From positions 1 through 59,542 of the forward strand of contig CAKTHE010000011.1 in the NCBI GenBank assembly GCA_934563745.1: a DNA stretch of 59,542 bases. Direction: 5' to 3'. Below the pieces are notes generated by a model. That model ran no database searches. It was not told the origin of the DNA and saw only the letters and a program-made list of their open reading frames with translations. How positions within the stretch are numbered: the stretch's first letter is position 1; every line of letters starts with the position of its first letter. A program made the position numbers and the translations under genes. Below are positions 32,920 to 41,930 of this stretch, in pieces. Source of the stretch: an uncultured Dysosmobacter sp. (lineage in GTDB: Bacteria > Bacillota > Clostridia > Oscillospirales > Oscillospiraceae).

Positions 32920-34374
32920 ATGTATAACGACGAGAAAAACCTGTATCACTATACGTACCGCAAGGACGGCAGTGAGACCGCCGACGGACGCAGCGAAAGC
33001 GCGCAGGGGGCTGCGGGAACGGAGAACGCTTCCGGCAGCGTGGACGACCAGATCAACGGATTCCGGACGGCCCGGCAGCAGCCGCCGGTGGATATGAAGC
33101 CGGCAAAGAAAGTGCACGCGACGCCCTTCGGAAAGAAGGCGGTGGCCCTGGCTTTGTGCTGTGCCCTTCTGGGCGGCCTGGTGGGCGGCGGCGCGGTTTA
33201 CGCCATGAACGGCGGCGGGAAGAGCGCCGCAACGGATGTGCAGCTCAGCGGCCGGACGGCCAAGGCCGTAACGGTAAAGACGGTGGATGGAAAGACGGAG
33301 ATGAGCGATGCGGAGATTTACGCCTCGACGGTCAACAGCGTGGTTTCCATCAATGTGACAGGCACAAGCGGTACAAATATCTTCGGCCAGTCGGTGCAGA
33401 CGGCCTCGGCCGGCTCCGGATTTGTGCTGACGGAAGACGGCTATATTGTGACCAATTACCATGTGATCGACGGAGCAAACTCCGTGAAGGTCACGCTTTA
33501 CAACGGTGACAGCTATGACGCCGGGATCGTGGGCGGCGACGAGGATTACGACATTGCCGTGCTGAAAATCGACGCAACCGGCCTGCAGGCGGTGACGCTG
33601 GGCAAGAGTGATGAGCTGAATGTGGGTGACCGGGTGCTGGCCATCGGCAATCCGCTGGGCGAACTGACCTTCTCCATGAGCGGCGGCATGGTGTCCTGCG
33701 TGAACCGAGCCATCAATGTCAACGGAACGCCCTTTAATATGATCCAGACGGATGCCTCCATCAACCCCGGCAACTCCGGCGGCCCGCTGATGAACAGCTA
33801 CGGCGAAGTGGTGGGCATTGTCTCGGCCAAGTATTCCAGCTATTCCAACGAGTCTGTGGAAGGTCTGGGCTTTGCGATCCCCATCAACGATGTGCTGGCG
33901 ATGATCCAGGATATCATGACCAACGGTTATGTGACCAACAAGCCCTATCTGGGCATCACCGGCGGCACCATGACCCAGGGAATGGCCGCCCAGTACCGCT
34001 ACAGCATCTCTGAGGGCGTGTTCGTTTACTCGGTGGAGGAGAACGGCGCGGCGGCCAAGGCCGGCCTGAAGATGGGCGACGTGATCACGAAGGTGGATGA
34101 TACGACCATTGCCTCCATGGAGGATCTGACGGCGGTGAAGAAAAAGTACTCCGCCGGCGACACGTCAACGCTGACCATTTACCGGGAGGGCAAGACCACC
34201 ACGGTGGAGTTGACCTGGGGCACTGTGCCCAAGACGGACACGACCCAGGCGCAGCAGAGCTCGGACCAGGAAAACAACAGCCAGCAGGGCGGCACGACGA
34301 ATCCCTATGATCTGTTTGAATACTTCTTCAACCAGGGCGGTCAGGGCGGAAGTCGCGGCAACGCAGCGGGCTGA
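32920..34374 (+). CDS. HtrA/DegP-like membrane-anchored serine protease
   Basis: Extracytoplasmic quality-control protease of 484 residues. The cytoplasmic head (about 75 residues, rich in Tyr, Lys and acidic residues) is followed by one membrane helix (VALALCCALLGGLVGGGAVYAM), a trypsin-like domain with His in VTNYHVIDG, Asp in DYDIAVLKID and Ser in NPGNSGGPL, and one PDZ domain (SISEGVFVYSVEENGAAAKAGLK). The tail is Gln/Asn/Gly-rich. The frame is open upstream, but ATG 32920 follows AGGAGGAAG. Equivalent to HtrA/HtrB of Bacillus; usually induced by secretion or heat stress through a two-component system, which is not beside it here. Confidence 0.95.
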   Translation: MYNDEKNLYHYTYRKDGSETADGRSESAQGAAGTENASGSVDDQINGFRTARQQPPVDMKPAKKVHATPFGKKAVALALCCALLGGLVGGGAVYAMNGGGKSAATDVQLSGRTAKAVTVKTVDGKTEMSDAEIYASTVNSVVSINVTGTSGTNIFGQSVQTASAGSGFVLTEDGYIVTNYHVIDGANSVKVTLYNGDSYDAGIVGGDEDYDIAVLKIDATGLQAVTLGKSDELNVGDRVLAIGNPLGELTFSMSGGMVSCVNRAINVNGTPFNMIQTDASINPGNSGGPLMNSYGEVVGIVSAKYSSYSNESVEGLGFAIPINDVLAMIQDIMTNGYVTNKPYLGITGGTMTQGMAAQYRYSISEGVFVYSVEENGAAAKAGLKMGDVITKVDDTTIASMEDLTAVKKKYSAGDTSTLTIYREGKTTTVELTWGTVPKTDTTQAQQSSDQENNSQQGGTTNPYDLFEYFFNQGGQGGSRGNAAG

Positions 34375-34488
34375 TGCAGCGATACCCTATGCGGACGCGG
34401 ACGGGGCTGCGGCGATGACTGCGGCAAGGCGAAAACCGTCCGATGCGGCGAATCTGCGGGGTGTCTGATAGAAAGAGTATTCATGAGC

Positions 34489-34535
34489 GAGCAGGGCCGC
34501 TTTGCATACATGCAAAGCGGCCCTGCTCCTTTTTG
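34489..34535 (+). terminator. intrinsic terminator after the HtrA gene
   Basis: A perfect 18-bp stem (34489-34506 with 34511-34528) and CTTTTTG. It starts 115 bases after the stop; the stretch between holds nothing I recognise. Confidence 0.9.
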
Positions 34536-34571
34536 CGGCTTGGGGAGATTTGAAAAAATTTACTTTTTCTC

Positions 34572-34600
34572 TTGAAAAGTCGTAGTCACTGCACTATACT
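34572..34600 (+). promoter_or_regulatory. promoter of a free-standing RNA
   Basis: TTGAAA at 34572-34577 and TATACT at 34595-34600 with a 17-bp spacer. No coding frame with a ribosome binding site follows before the terminator at 34752. Confidence 0.75.
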
Positions 34601-34606
34601 TTGGAA

Positions 34607-34752
34607 CTGACGAAGGAGACCTGCGATCTGCCCACGTGTGCGGCAGATCCGCAAGCGGCAGCAGCCCCTACATGACCTGCGACCCGGCAACCTTCTGAAA
34701 AAGGCGCTTTTCCGGCATGAACACCATGCGGAAAGGCGCCTTCTTTATTTTT
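34607..34752 (+). ncRNA. orphan structured RNA of about 145 nt
   Basis: Between a good promoter and a good terminator lies a GC-rich, non-coding, foldable stretch. A possible outer helix GAAGG (34612-34616) with CCTTC (34691-34695) encloses an 8-bp hairpin GATCTGCC/GGCAGATC (34625-34632 with 34642-34649), a small CCGC/GCGG hairpin and the motif ACCCGGCAACC. GACCTGCGA occurs twice (34618-34626 and 34674-34682). The gene after it is on the other strand, so this is not a leader. CAGATCC and GGCAGCAG recall the SRP RNA apical loop, but the GNRA tetraloop is missing; CCCGGCAACC recalls S-box RNAs, whose other parts are absent. I leave it unclassified. Confidence 0.6.
34701..34752 (+). terminator. 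terminator of the orphan RNA
   Basis: AAGGCGC..TTTCCG..CATG (34701-34719) pairs with 34725-34742, one bulge and one wobble, followed by TTCTTTATTTTTT. It overlaps the last codons of the XRE gene on the other strand. Confidence 0.85.
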
Positions 34753-35029
34753 TCTTCAGAAGCTCGACTATGCCGCAGACCAAAGCGGCCTCTTCGTCGT
34801 TCAGGGCAGAAATGTCCAGAAAACGGCGCTCTTCCCGGCACAAAAGGTAATCCACGGTGACGCCGAACAGATCCGCAATGCGGATCATCACTTCATAGGA
34901 GGGGAGACGAATATCCGTTTCATAGGAGGATACCATGGATGCAGTAACGCCGATACGCTTTGCGACCTGGGCCTGGGTCAGATGCTTATCTGTGCGGAGC
35001 TGTTTCAGGCGCTGGGAAAAATCAACCAT
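34745..35029 (-). CDS. XRE-family transcriptional regulator
   Basis: Small DNA-binding protein of 94 residues. The helix-turn-helix domain is RLKQLRTDKHLTQAQVAKRIGVTASMVSSYETDIRLPSYEVMIRIADLFGVTVDYLL (given in parts: LTQAQVAKRIGV is helix 2, ASMVSSYE the recognition helix). The C-terminal 25 residues (ALNDEEAALVCGIVELLKKK at the end) form a short helix, perhaps for dimer formation. ATG follows AAGGAGGT. It faces away from the SLH-protein gene; a palindrome in the shared region may be its operator. Confidence 0.9.
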   Translation of the reverse strand: MVDFSQRLKQLRTDKHLTQAQVAKRIGVTASMVSSYETDIRLPSYEVMIRIADLFGVTVDYLLCREERRFLDISALNDEEAALVCGIVELLKKK

Positions 35030-35068
35030 GCGCAGGACCTCCTTTTCTACAGTGTACCTGACAAATGT

Positions 35069-35081
35069 TTTCTATTAGAAA
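35069..35081. promoter_or_regulatory. 13-bp palindrome, candidate operator
   Basis: TTTCTATTAGAAA is a perfect inverted repeat around a central base, 40 bp upstream of the XRE gene and 20 bp before the -35 box of the SLH gene. Small XRE repressors bind sites of this kind and often control their own gene. Confidence 0.5.
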
Positions 35082-35100
35082 TATTTTATACGCATAATAG

Positions 35101-35129
35101 TTGATATATTCGAAGCTGTCTGGTAAAAT
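35101..35129 (+). promoter_or_regulatory. promoter of the first SLH protein gene
   Basis: TTGATA at 35101-35106, 17-bp spacer, TAAAAT at 35124-35129 with the TGG extension. The 5' untranslated region is about 140 nt. Confidence 0.75.
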
Positions 35130-35272
35130 AATCCTATCCGGACTGAAAGAGGGAGTGAAGGACTATAGGACAGATTGCCTTCGTTTGTGCATGTGGCCTG
35201 TCCGCGCAGAAGCGGAGCGGAAAGAGATGGAAACTGACAGGCAAATGAAACATGGAAAGGGATTTGAGAGAC

Positions 35273-36835
35273 ATGAGAAAGCAGATAGCAAGTATGGTGC
35301 TGGCGCTGGTTTTGGTACTGACTGCTGCGCCAATGGCCTGGGCTGATGAAACGGAAAACGGTACTGCCGATGTTGCAGAGGTCAGCGGACAGACATTTGC
35401 CACCGTACAGGCTGCGGTGAACGCAGCTGCGGACGGTGGTACGGTGAAGCTGCTGGCAGATGCCGATGTGACGGAGACCATTATCGTACAGGATAAGACC
35501 ATTACGCTGGATCTGAATGAAAAGACTATTTCCAATACGGCAGATCTGTGGGATGATACAAAAAATGCCTGGTCGCTGATCAGCGTCCGGGGAACTGGAA
35601 ATCTGACCCTTACGGGCAACGGTGCGCTGCAGGCCAAGGAAAATGATTGCTATGCCGTGGATCTGCAGGATGCGGGGACCAAGTGTACCATCGAAAACGG
35701 CAGCTATGTGGGGAACATCAGCGCGGTATATGTTTACGAGGGCACACTGATCATTCAGGGCGGCAGCTTTTCCATCCAGCAGCAGAATACCAATGGCGTA
35801 CAGGATGCCTGGGGGCTGACCATCAACTGCTATGATGCCAGCCACCAGGCCGGAACCGCTGCGGTTCAGATCACCGGCGGCTGCTTTGCAAGATTTAATC
35901 CGGCCTTTGAGCCGGGAGCGGATACGGCGGAGCATGAGACGCCGAACTTCGTTCCCTCCGGATACGAAGCAGTCGAGAGCGGCGACGATTATATCGTCCG
36001 TGCTGAGCGGAGTCACGGGGCCGGCGGCGGAAGCGTTTCCTCCGGGCACAGCGTCAGTGCGTCTACAGCGCAAAACGGCGCTGTGTCGGTCAGCACCCGG
36101 CGGGCTTACCGCGGCGCAAAGGTGACTCTGCGCGTTCAGCCGGAGTCGGGATATGAACTGCGGAAGCTGACGGTGACGGATGACCAGGGGAATGTGCTGA
36201 CGCTCACGGCGGCGGAAAACGGCACCTACACCTTTGTAATGCCGGACTCGGAAGTCAGCGTCCATGCAGAATTTGCCCCGGTCGGTACGGTGCCGTTTGT
36301 GGATGTCAGTGAGCAGGCTTATTATTATGATTCCGTTCGCTGGGCGGTTGCACAAACGATTACTACCGGTACTGCTGAAACGACGTTTAGTCCCGATGAG
36401 CCCTGCACCCGGGCGCAGGCTGTGACGTTCCTGTGGCGAGCGGCCGGTTCCCCCGACCCGAAGAGCACGGTAATGCCCTTTACTGACGTGGCGGCAGGGA
36501 GCTACTATTACCGCGCGGTACTTTGGGCAGTGGAGAACGGGATCGCTGCCGGAACGGATGCGACGACGTTCCAGCCGGATGCGGTTTGCAGCCGCGCACA
36601 TATCGTGTCGTTCCTTTATCGCTATGCCAAGGCAAGCGGACTCGACACGACTCAGGGCGGTATGGCCATTCGGGAATTTGACGACTTTGATACGATTCCG
36701 GCCTATGCCATGGAACCCATGACCTGGGCGGTAGCAAGCGGTCTGATGCAGGGCAGCGGCAACAAGCTTTTGCCGCAGGCGGCCTGCACACGGGCACAGA
36801 TCGTCACATACCTGTATCGGCTGCTCCATTCGTAA
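35273..36835 (+). CDS. SLH-domain surface protein with beta-helix region
   Basis: Exported cell-wall protein of 520 residues. Signal peptide at 1-24 (ends PMAWA). Residues about 35-240 read like a right-handed beta-helix (GGTVKLLADADVTETIIV, LTLTGNGALQAKEN, GTLIIQGGSFSI). About 265-340 is a bacterial Ig/InlB-like repeat (GAVSVSTRRAYRGAKVTLRV). The end has three SLH modules starting at FVDVSEQAYYYDSVRWAVAQ, FTDVAAGSYYYRAVLWAVENG and FDTIPAYAMEPMTWAVASG, each with the TRAQ/SRAH motif, which bind pyruvylated wall polymers. The target of the beta-helix is unknown. ATG 35252 is a possible earlier start. Confidence 0.88.
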   Translation: MRKQIASMVLALVLVLTAAPMAWADETENGTADVAEVSGQTFATVQAAVNAAADGGTVKLLADADVTETIIVQDKTITLDLNEKTISNTADLWDDTKNAWSLISVRGTGNLTLTGNGALQAKENDCYAVDLQDAGTKCTIENGSYVGNISAVYVYEGTLIIQGGSFSIQQQNTNGVQDAWGLTINCYDASHQAGTAAVQITGGCFARFNPAFEPGADTAEHETPNFVPSGYEAVESGDDYIVRAERSHGAGGGSVSSGHSVSASTAQNGAVSVSTRRAYRGAKVTLRVQPESGYELRKLTVTDDQGNVLTLTAAENGTYTFVMPDSEVSVHAEFAPVGTVPFVDVSEQAYYYDSVRWAVAQTITTGTAETTFSPDEPCTRAQAVTFLWRAAGSPDPKSTVMPFTDVAAGSYYYRAVLWAVENGIAAGTDATTFQPDAVCSRAHIVSFLYRYAKASGLDTTQGGMAIREFDDFDTIPAYAMEPMTWAVASGLMQGSGNKLLPQAACTRAQIVTYLYRLLHS

Positions 36836-36849
36836 AAAAGATTGTGCTG

Positions 36850-36881
36850 CAGGGAGCTCCCACCGGGGCTCCCTGTTTTTT
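36850..36881 (+). terminator. intrinsic terminator after the first SLH gene
   Basis: CAGGGAGC (36850-36857) pairs with GCTCCCTG (36868-36875) and is followed by TTTTTT. Confidence 0.85.
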
Positions 36882-36933
36882 GCGGTGCAAATCGGAACGG
36901 CCCTGCTTTTCGTCGGCTTTGCCGGGAGGGCCC

Positions 36934-36962
36934 TTGCGCTTTCGGAACGGGGATGGTACAAT
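36934..36962 (+). promoter_or_regulatory. promoter of ychF
   Basis: TTGCGC at 36934-36939, 17-bp spacer, TACAAT at 36957-36962 preceded by TGG, 35 bp before the start. Confidence 0.75.
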
Positions 36963-36997
36963 AAAATGCTAACATACAGCAAAGGAGTTTTGCTTTT

Positions 36998-38107
36998 ATG
37001 AAATTAGGTATCGTGGGGCTGCCCAACGTTGGAAAATCGACCCTGTTCAACGCCATTACCAATGCCGGCGCGGAAAGCGCCAACTATCCGTTCTGCACCA
37101 TCGACCCGAATGTGGGCATGGTGGCCGTGCCCGACGAGCGGCTGGACAAGCTGGCCGAGATGTATCAGCCGGATAAGAAGACGCCGGCGGTCATTGAGTT
37201 TGTGGATATTGCGGGCCTTGTGAAGGGGGCCAGCCAGGGCGCGGGCCTGGGCAACAAGTTCCTGGCCAACATCCGGGAAACGGACGCCATCGTTCATGTG
37301 GTGCGCTGCTTTGACGATGAGAACATCATGCATGTGGTGGCGGATGCAGGCACCAACGTGCCGGTGGATCCGCTGGGCGATATCGAGACCATTGACCTGG
37401 AGCTGATCATGGCGGACCTGGAAATGGTGAACCGCCGGATCGAGAAGGCGCAGAAGGCCGCCAAGGGCGACAAGAAGTTCCTGCACGAGGTGGATGTGTT
37501 CAAGGCCCTGGCAGAGCACCTGAACGCGGGAAAGTCCGCCCGCACATTTGCGTGCGACAGCGATGATGCAGCCCTGATCGCGACGTCCGATCTTTTGAGC
37601 CTGAAGCCTGTGATCTATGCGGCCAACACCGATGAAGAGGGCTTTACGCATCTGGAGGAGAACCGTTATTATCAGCAGGTGAAGGACCTTGCGGAGAAAG
37701 AGGGGGCCCAGGTGCTGCCCATCTGTGCCCGGATGGAGCAGGACATTGCCGAACTGGAGGGCGAGGAAAAACAGCTGTTTTTGGAGGAGCTGGGCGTGAA
37801 GGAGTCCGGCCTGGACCGGCTGATCAAATGCTCCTACGCACTTTTGGGTCTCATTTCCTTCCTGACCTACGGCAAGGACGAATGCCGGGCCTGGACCATT
37901 CAGAAGGGCACCAAGGCGCCGAAGGCGGCAGGCAAGATCCACACGGACATTGAGCGGGGCTTTATCCGGGCGGAAGTGATCGCCTACGAGGATATGATGC
38001 GCTGCGGCAGCGTGGCTGCGGCCAAGGAAAAGGGCCTGCTGCGCAGTGAGGGCAAGGATTACGTGGTGCAGGACGGAGACATGATCTACTTCCGGTTCAA
38101 CGTGTGA
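36998..38107 (+). CDS. ychF: ribosome-binding ATPase YchF
   Basis: Obg-family P-loop protein that prefers ATP and binds the ribosome; linked to redox and translation control. The 369-residue product has Walker [10 protein letters not shown] at 7-15, the Obg-type G2/G3 segments ([31 protein letters not shown]), a coiled-coil insert near 125-200 and the C-terminal TGS domain ([22 protein letters not shown]). The fourth motif is the ATPase form rather than NKxD. ATG follows AAAGGAGT. Single gene. Confidence 0.97.
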   Translation: MKLGIVGLPNVGKSTLFNAITNAGAESANYPFCTIDPNVGMVAVPDERLDKLAEMYQPDKKTPAVIEFVDIAGLVKGASQGAGLGNKFLANIRETDAIVHVVRCFDDENIMHVVADAGTNVPVDPLGDIETIDLELIMADLEMVNRRIEKAQKAAKGDKKFLHEVDVFKALAEHLNAGKSARTFACDSDDAALIATSDLLSLKPVIYAANTDEEGFTHLEENRYYQQVKDLAEKEGAQVLPICARMEQDIAELEGEEKQLFLEELGVKESGLDRLIKCSYALLGLISFLTYGKDECRAWTIQKGTKAPKAAGKIHTDIERGFIRAEVIAYEDMMRCGSVAAAKEKGLLRSEGKDYVVQDGDMIYFRFNV

Positions 38108-38170
38108 TATGCAAAGCTTCGGCCGCTTTCGGCGCATGCCGGAGGCGGCTGAAAAAATGTTACTGATTTG

Positions 38171-38199
38171 TTGTTGTTTTGCCCCTCCGGGTGTATTAG
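38171..38199 (+). promoter_or_regulatory. candidate promoter of the efflux operon
   Basis: TTGTTG at 38171-38176 and TATTAG at 38194-38199 with a 17-bp spacer. The -10 box is weak. Confidence 0.4.
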
Positions 38200-38263
38200 C
38201 ATGTGCGGTACAGTGAGACTATATGACAGCCCGTCGCACGCGAGGGCGGAAAAGGAGAACATC

Positions 38264-39961
38264 ATGGCGGAAGTGAAAGATCCGATCGTGCAGGAGCCTG
38301 CGGCCATGCAGCCGGAACAGGAATCTGCCCCTCAGCAGGCTGCGCCCCAGCAGGCGGAGCCTTCCAAAAAGAAGTCCCCCATGTCCAAAAAGAAGAAGGG
38401 TAAGATCGTCCGGCGCGTGGTGGCGCTGGTGGTTCTGGCGGCCATCGCTCTGGCGCTTTTCAGGCATTTTAAAGGCGGCGGTTCCGGCAGCAGCACCGAG
38501 GTGGTCACCGACACGGTGGACTACGGCGCCATTACAGCCACCGTGGAAGGAAACGGAATGGTCAAGGCGAAAAACAGCGAGAGCATCAGCCTGAATACAA
38601 CCGGCACGGTGCAGGAGGTGCTGGTCGCCGAAGGCGATGAGGTGACGGCGGGGACGCCCCTGTTCGTGATCGACAGCCCGGCAGCCCAGGTGGCGGTACA
38701 GAAAGCCCGCAGCACCGTGGAGGGGTATCAGAAGCAGCTTTCGGCGATGCAGAAGGATATTGCGGGTTTGAATCTGGCCGCCCCCTATCCCGGCAAGTTG
38801 ATGGAGACGGTGAAGCTCAATCCGGGCGACAGCATTTCCAAGGGCACCGTGGTGGCCAAGATCAACGACGATACCAAGCTGCGCCTGAAGCAGTATTACA
38901 GCTATGCCTATGCGGGCGAGCTCAAGGCGGGGCAGAGCGTGGATGTGTCGATCCCCTCGCTGATGACCAGCGTGAGCGGCACGATCGAAGCAGTACATAT
39001 GGTCACGCGCATTACGCCGGAGGGCTCGAAGCTGTTTTCGGCGGATGTGGTGATCCCCAATGCCGGCGTTCTGACGGCCGATATGACGGCGTCCGCCTGT
39101 GTGACGGTGAACGGAGAGACCGTGTATCCCTACGAGGCGGGAAAGCTGGAATATTACCGCACCGGCGAGCTGACCTCCACGGTCAACGGAACGGTGATCT
39201 CCAGCTCGCTGGTGGATTATCTGCAGGTTTCCACCGGGCAGGTGCTGGTGCGCATTGACGGCGAGGACAGCGAGGGCGAGCTGTTTTCGATCCAGCAGAG
39301 TCTGGAATCGGCCCAGGAGGATCTGGATAAGGCGGAGAAGAACCTGGCGAACTGCAACGCGGTGGCGCCCATCGACGGCAAGGTGATCGGCCTGTCCATT
39401 TCCGTGGGCGACGAGGTGAACACGCAGAACCCCCTGGTCACGATCTCCGATACCAAGACGGTGCTGATCAACGCCACCGTGGATGAGCGCAATATCAGCT
39501 ATGTCAAGCCCGGCCTGATGGTCAATCTGGATCAGTGGGGCACCTCCGCTGTGGGTACGGTGGAAAGCGTCAGCCTGTCCAGCAGCGTCAACAACGGCGT
39601 GGCCACGTATCCGGTGGTGATTTCCGCGGACAACTCCGACGGCTCTCTGCAGATCAACAGCAACATCAATTATAACATGGTGGCCAGCCAGAACGATAAC
39701 TGCCTGATAGTGCCGCTGCAGGCGGTACGGACGGCGTACAGCAATGAGGACGGCGAAAGCCTGTCGGTGGTATACGTCAAGGGCGATAAGCCGGAAAATG
39801 TGCTGGAAAATGTGACCGTGGACGAGGACATCCCGTCCGGCTTCTGGCCGGTGCAGGTGGAGACTGGTATTTCGGATAATTACAACGTGGAGATCAAGTC
39901 CGGTCTGGAGCAGGGACAGGAGATCTTTACGCAGATCCTGACCGAGTCGGCCTGGGGGTAA
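38264..39961 (+). CDS. membrane-fusion/adaptor protein of a MacAB-type system
   Basis: Membrane-anchored adaptor of 565 residues. A Gln/Pro-rich cytoplasmic head and a poly-Lys stretch precede one helix (VVALVVLAAIALALFRHF, about 48-65). The outside has two lipoyl-like hammerheads: VTATVEGNG with TGTVQEVLVAEGDEVTAGTPLF, and a second with DGKVIGLSISVGDEVNTQNPL. A short coiled coil (SIQQSLESAQEDLDKAEKNLANCN) and beta-barrel domains complete the HlyD/RND-MFP fold. It is larger than YknX or MacA. It is coupled to the ATPase gene, four bases downstream. It should link the transporter to the cell surface; substrate unknown. Confidence 0.9.
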   Translation: MAEVKDPIVQEPAAMQPEQESAPQQAAPQQAEPSKKKSPMSKKKKGKIVRRVVALVVLAAIALALFRHFKGGGSGSSTEVVTDTVDYGAITATVEGNGMVKAKNSESISLNTTGTVQEVLVAEGDEVTAGTPLFVIDSPAAQVAVQKARSTVEGYQKQLSAMQKDIAGLNLAAPYPGKLMETVKLNPGDSISKGTVVAKINDDTKLRLKQYYSYAYAGELKAGQSVDVSIPSLMTSVSGTIEAVHMVTRITPEGSKLFSADVVIPNAGVLTADMTASACVTVNGETVYPYEAGKLEYYRTGELTSTVNGTVISSSLVDYLQVSTGQVLVRIDGEDSEGELFSIQQSLESAQEDLDKAEKNLANCNAVAPIDGKVIGLSISVGDEVNTQNPLVTISDTKTVLINATVDERNISYVKPGLMVNLDQWGTSAVGTVESVSLSSSVNNGVATYPVVISADNSDGSLQINSNINYNMVASQNDNCLIVPLQAVRTAYSNEDGESLSVVYVKGDKPENVLENVTVDEDIPSGFWPVQVETGISDNYNVEIKSGLEQGQEIFTQILTESAWG

Positions 39962-39965
39962 TGCC

Positions 39966-40667
39966 ATGGCAAAACTGATACAGCTTCAGAATGTTTATAA
40001 GATCTATGGCGAGGGACTGGAAAGCGAGGTCCGCGCGCTGGATGGCGTGTCCCTGGAGATTGAGGCGGGCGAATTTGTGGCAGTGGTAGGCCAGTCCGGC
40101 TCCGGCAAGTCCACGATGATGAACGTTCTCGGCTGCCTGGATATCCCGACACGGGGCGATTACTATCTGGACGGAACGGACGTGCGGGAGCTTTCCGATA
40201 AGGAGCTTTCCCGGATCCGCAACAAGCAGATCGGCTTTATCTTTCAGCAGTATAATCTGATCCAGAGCCTGACCGTTCTGGAAAACGTGGAGCTGCCGCT
40301 GATCTATCAGGGGATCCCCGCGGACAGGCGCCGGGAGATGGCGCTGGAGGCTTTGGACCGGGTCGGCCTGGCGGAGCGGACGAAGCATAAGCCGGCCGAG
40401 ATGTCCGGCGGCCAGCAGCAGCGCACGGCCATTGCCCGGGCCATTGCCACCAAGCCGCCCATCATCATGGCGGATGAGCCCACTGGCGCGCTGGACTCTC
40501 ACACGGGACATGATGTGCTGCGCTTTTTGCAGCAGCTGAACAAGGAGGGCAGCACGGTGATCCTGATTACCCACGACAACGGCATCGCCGCCACGGCCCG
40601 GCGGATCGTCCGGCTGACGGACGGCCGCATTGTGGAGGATCATGCACAGGAGGTGGATTGGCTGTGA
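39966..40667 (+). CDS. ABC transporter ATP-binding protein, MacB/LolD type
   Basis: Cytoplasmic ATPase of 233 residues. Walker [10 protein letters not shown] at 42-50, Q-loop in FIFQQYNLI, signature MSGGQQQR at 146-153, Walker [14 protein letters not shown] at 166-178 and the switch His in LITHD. The closest group is the MacB/FtsE/LolD mechanotransmission ATPases, in keeping with the adaptor before it and the FtsX-like permease after it. The permease start overlaps its stop. It drives conformational change rather than classic import. Confidence 0.96.
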   Translation: MAKLIQLQNVYKIYGEGLESEVRALDGVSLEIEAGEFVAVVGQSGSGKSTMMNVLGCLDIPTRGDYYLDGTDVRELSDKELSRIRNKQIGFIFQQYNLIQSLTVLENVELPLIYQGIPADRRREMALEALDRVGLAERTKHKPAEMSGGQQQRTAIARAIATKPPIIMADEPTGALDSHTGHDVLRFLQQLNKEGSTVILITHDNGIAATARRIVRLTDGRIVEDHAQEVDWL

Positions 40668-41917
40668 ACATTCGGCAGGCGTTCAAAATGGCATGGAAGT
40701 CCATCTGGGGCAAAAAGGCCCGTTCGGCCCTGACGATCCTGGGCATTTTCATCGGCATTGCCGCGGTGATGACCATTGTCTCCGTGATGGAGGGCATGAA
40801 GCAAAAGACTATGGCCCAGTACGCAGCCATGGGCAGCAACCGGGTGCAGGTTTCCATCTGGGGCGGCATGTACGACAAGGATGGAAACGACATCTCCAAA
40901 GACTATTTTCCGGACCTGTACGATTACTGCAACGGCATGAAAGATCTGGTGGCGGGTGTGACCCCCACGGGCTATCTCAATGCCACCGTGGTCTATGGGA
41001 CTAAAAACTCTTCCAATATGGATTACAGCTGGGACGAAAACGGCAACATCACCGGGGACTTCCCGCCGGATCTGTATTATGGAAGCGATCAGTATGCGGC
41101 CTGCAACAATCTGACGATTACTTCGGGACGGGACCTGTCTATCCTGGACATTGAGCGTTATAATCAGGTGTGTGTGATGGGCGCCCAGGCGGCGAAGATC
41201 TTCTTCGGCTCTTCAAACCCCTGCGGAAAGACCGTCCAGGTCAATGGAAACGACTTTCTGGTGGTGGGCGTCTATGATGCCCGGCTGAGCGGGGAAGATG
41301 CCCAGGGCAGCACGCTGGATGACTTTATTGTCTTCCCCTATACGGCCCGCCGTGTGCTGGGCGGCGATAAGCCGACCGAGTTTATGGTAAAGGCCCGGGA
41401 TGCGGCCTCGGTCAAGGAGGTCGTCAGCCGTCTGTCCGGCTATCTCAAGGGGCTGGTTGGCTCCGCCGGCGGCTATAACGTCGCCTCCATGGACCAGTAT
41501 CAGAAGTATCAGAACGATACGCTGAACATGATCGGCCTGGTTCTGGGCGGCATCGCGGCCATCTCGCTGCTGGTGGGCGGCATCGGCATTATGAACATCA
41601 TGCTGGTGACGGTGACGGAGCGGACCCGGGAGATCGGAATCCGGCGGGCCATCGGCGCCCAGCGCAGCAGCATCGTGGCCCAGTTTTTGATCGAGGCGGC
41701 CATGCTGTGCGGCTTCGGCGGCATCATCGGGATTCTGGTGGGGACACTGGGCAGCGTGGTGCTCAGCAATCTTTTGATGCAGCTGACGATCTATCCGCCC
41801 ACGAATGTAACGCTGGGGGCGTTTGCCCTGTCGGTGGTGCTGGGCCTGATTTTCGGCAGCTATCCCGCCGTGAAGGCATCCAAGCTGCAGCCCGTGGAAG
41901 CCCTGCGGGCAGAATGA
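40664..41917 (+). CDS. MacB-like ABC transporter permease
   Basis: Membrane protein of about 417 residues with four helices: one at the N terminus ([23 protein letters not shown]), a large extracellular MacB periplasmic domain of about 220 residues, and three at the C terminus forming the FtsX domain ([24 protein letters not shown], then the [14 protein letters not shown] coupling loop, then two more). The GTG start overlaps the ATPase stop in GTGA behind AGGAGGTGG; a TTG two codons earlier is possible. With the two genes before it this makes an efflux or export pump of the YknXYZ kind. Confidence 0.93.
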   Translation: MNIRQAFKMAWKSIWGKKARSALTILGIFIGIAAVMTIVSVMEGMKQKTMAQYAAMGSNRVQVSIWGGMYDKDGNDISKDYFPDLYDYCNGMKDLVAGVTPTGYLNATVVYGTKNSSNMDYSWDENGNITGDFPPDLYYGSDQYAACNNLTITSGRDLSILDIERYNQVCVMGAQAAKIFFGSSNPCGKTVQVNGNDFLVVGVYDARLSGEDAQGSTLDDFIVFPYTARRVLGGDKPTEFMVKARDAASVKEVVSRLSGYLKGLVGSAGGYNVASMDQYQKYQNDTLNMIGLVLGGIAAISLLVGGIGIMNIMLVTVTERTREIGIRRAIGAQRSSIVAQFLIEAAMLCGFGGIIGILVGTLGSVVLSNLLMQLTIYPPTNVTLGAFALSVVLGLIFGSYPAVKASKLQPVEALRAE

Positions 41918-41930
41918 GAGGTTGAAAGGC

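Noticed and set aside
34607..34752. Identification of the orphan RNA as SRP RNA
   Set aside because: CAGATCC and GGCAGCAG flank the loop as in SRP RNA, but the loop itself is GCAAGC instead of a GNRA tetraloop and the strong local 8-bp hairpin conflicts with the SRP fold.
36934..38263. Terminator hairpin directly after ychF
   Set aside because: An imperfect hairpin is present near 38113-38150 but needs several wobble pairs and has no T run, so I did not list it.
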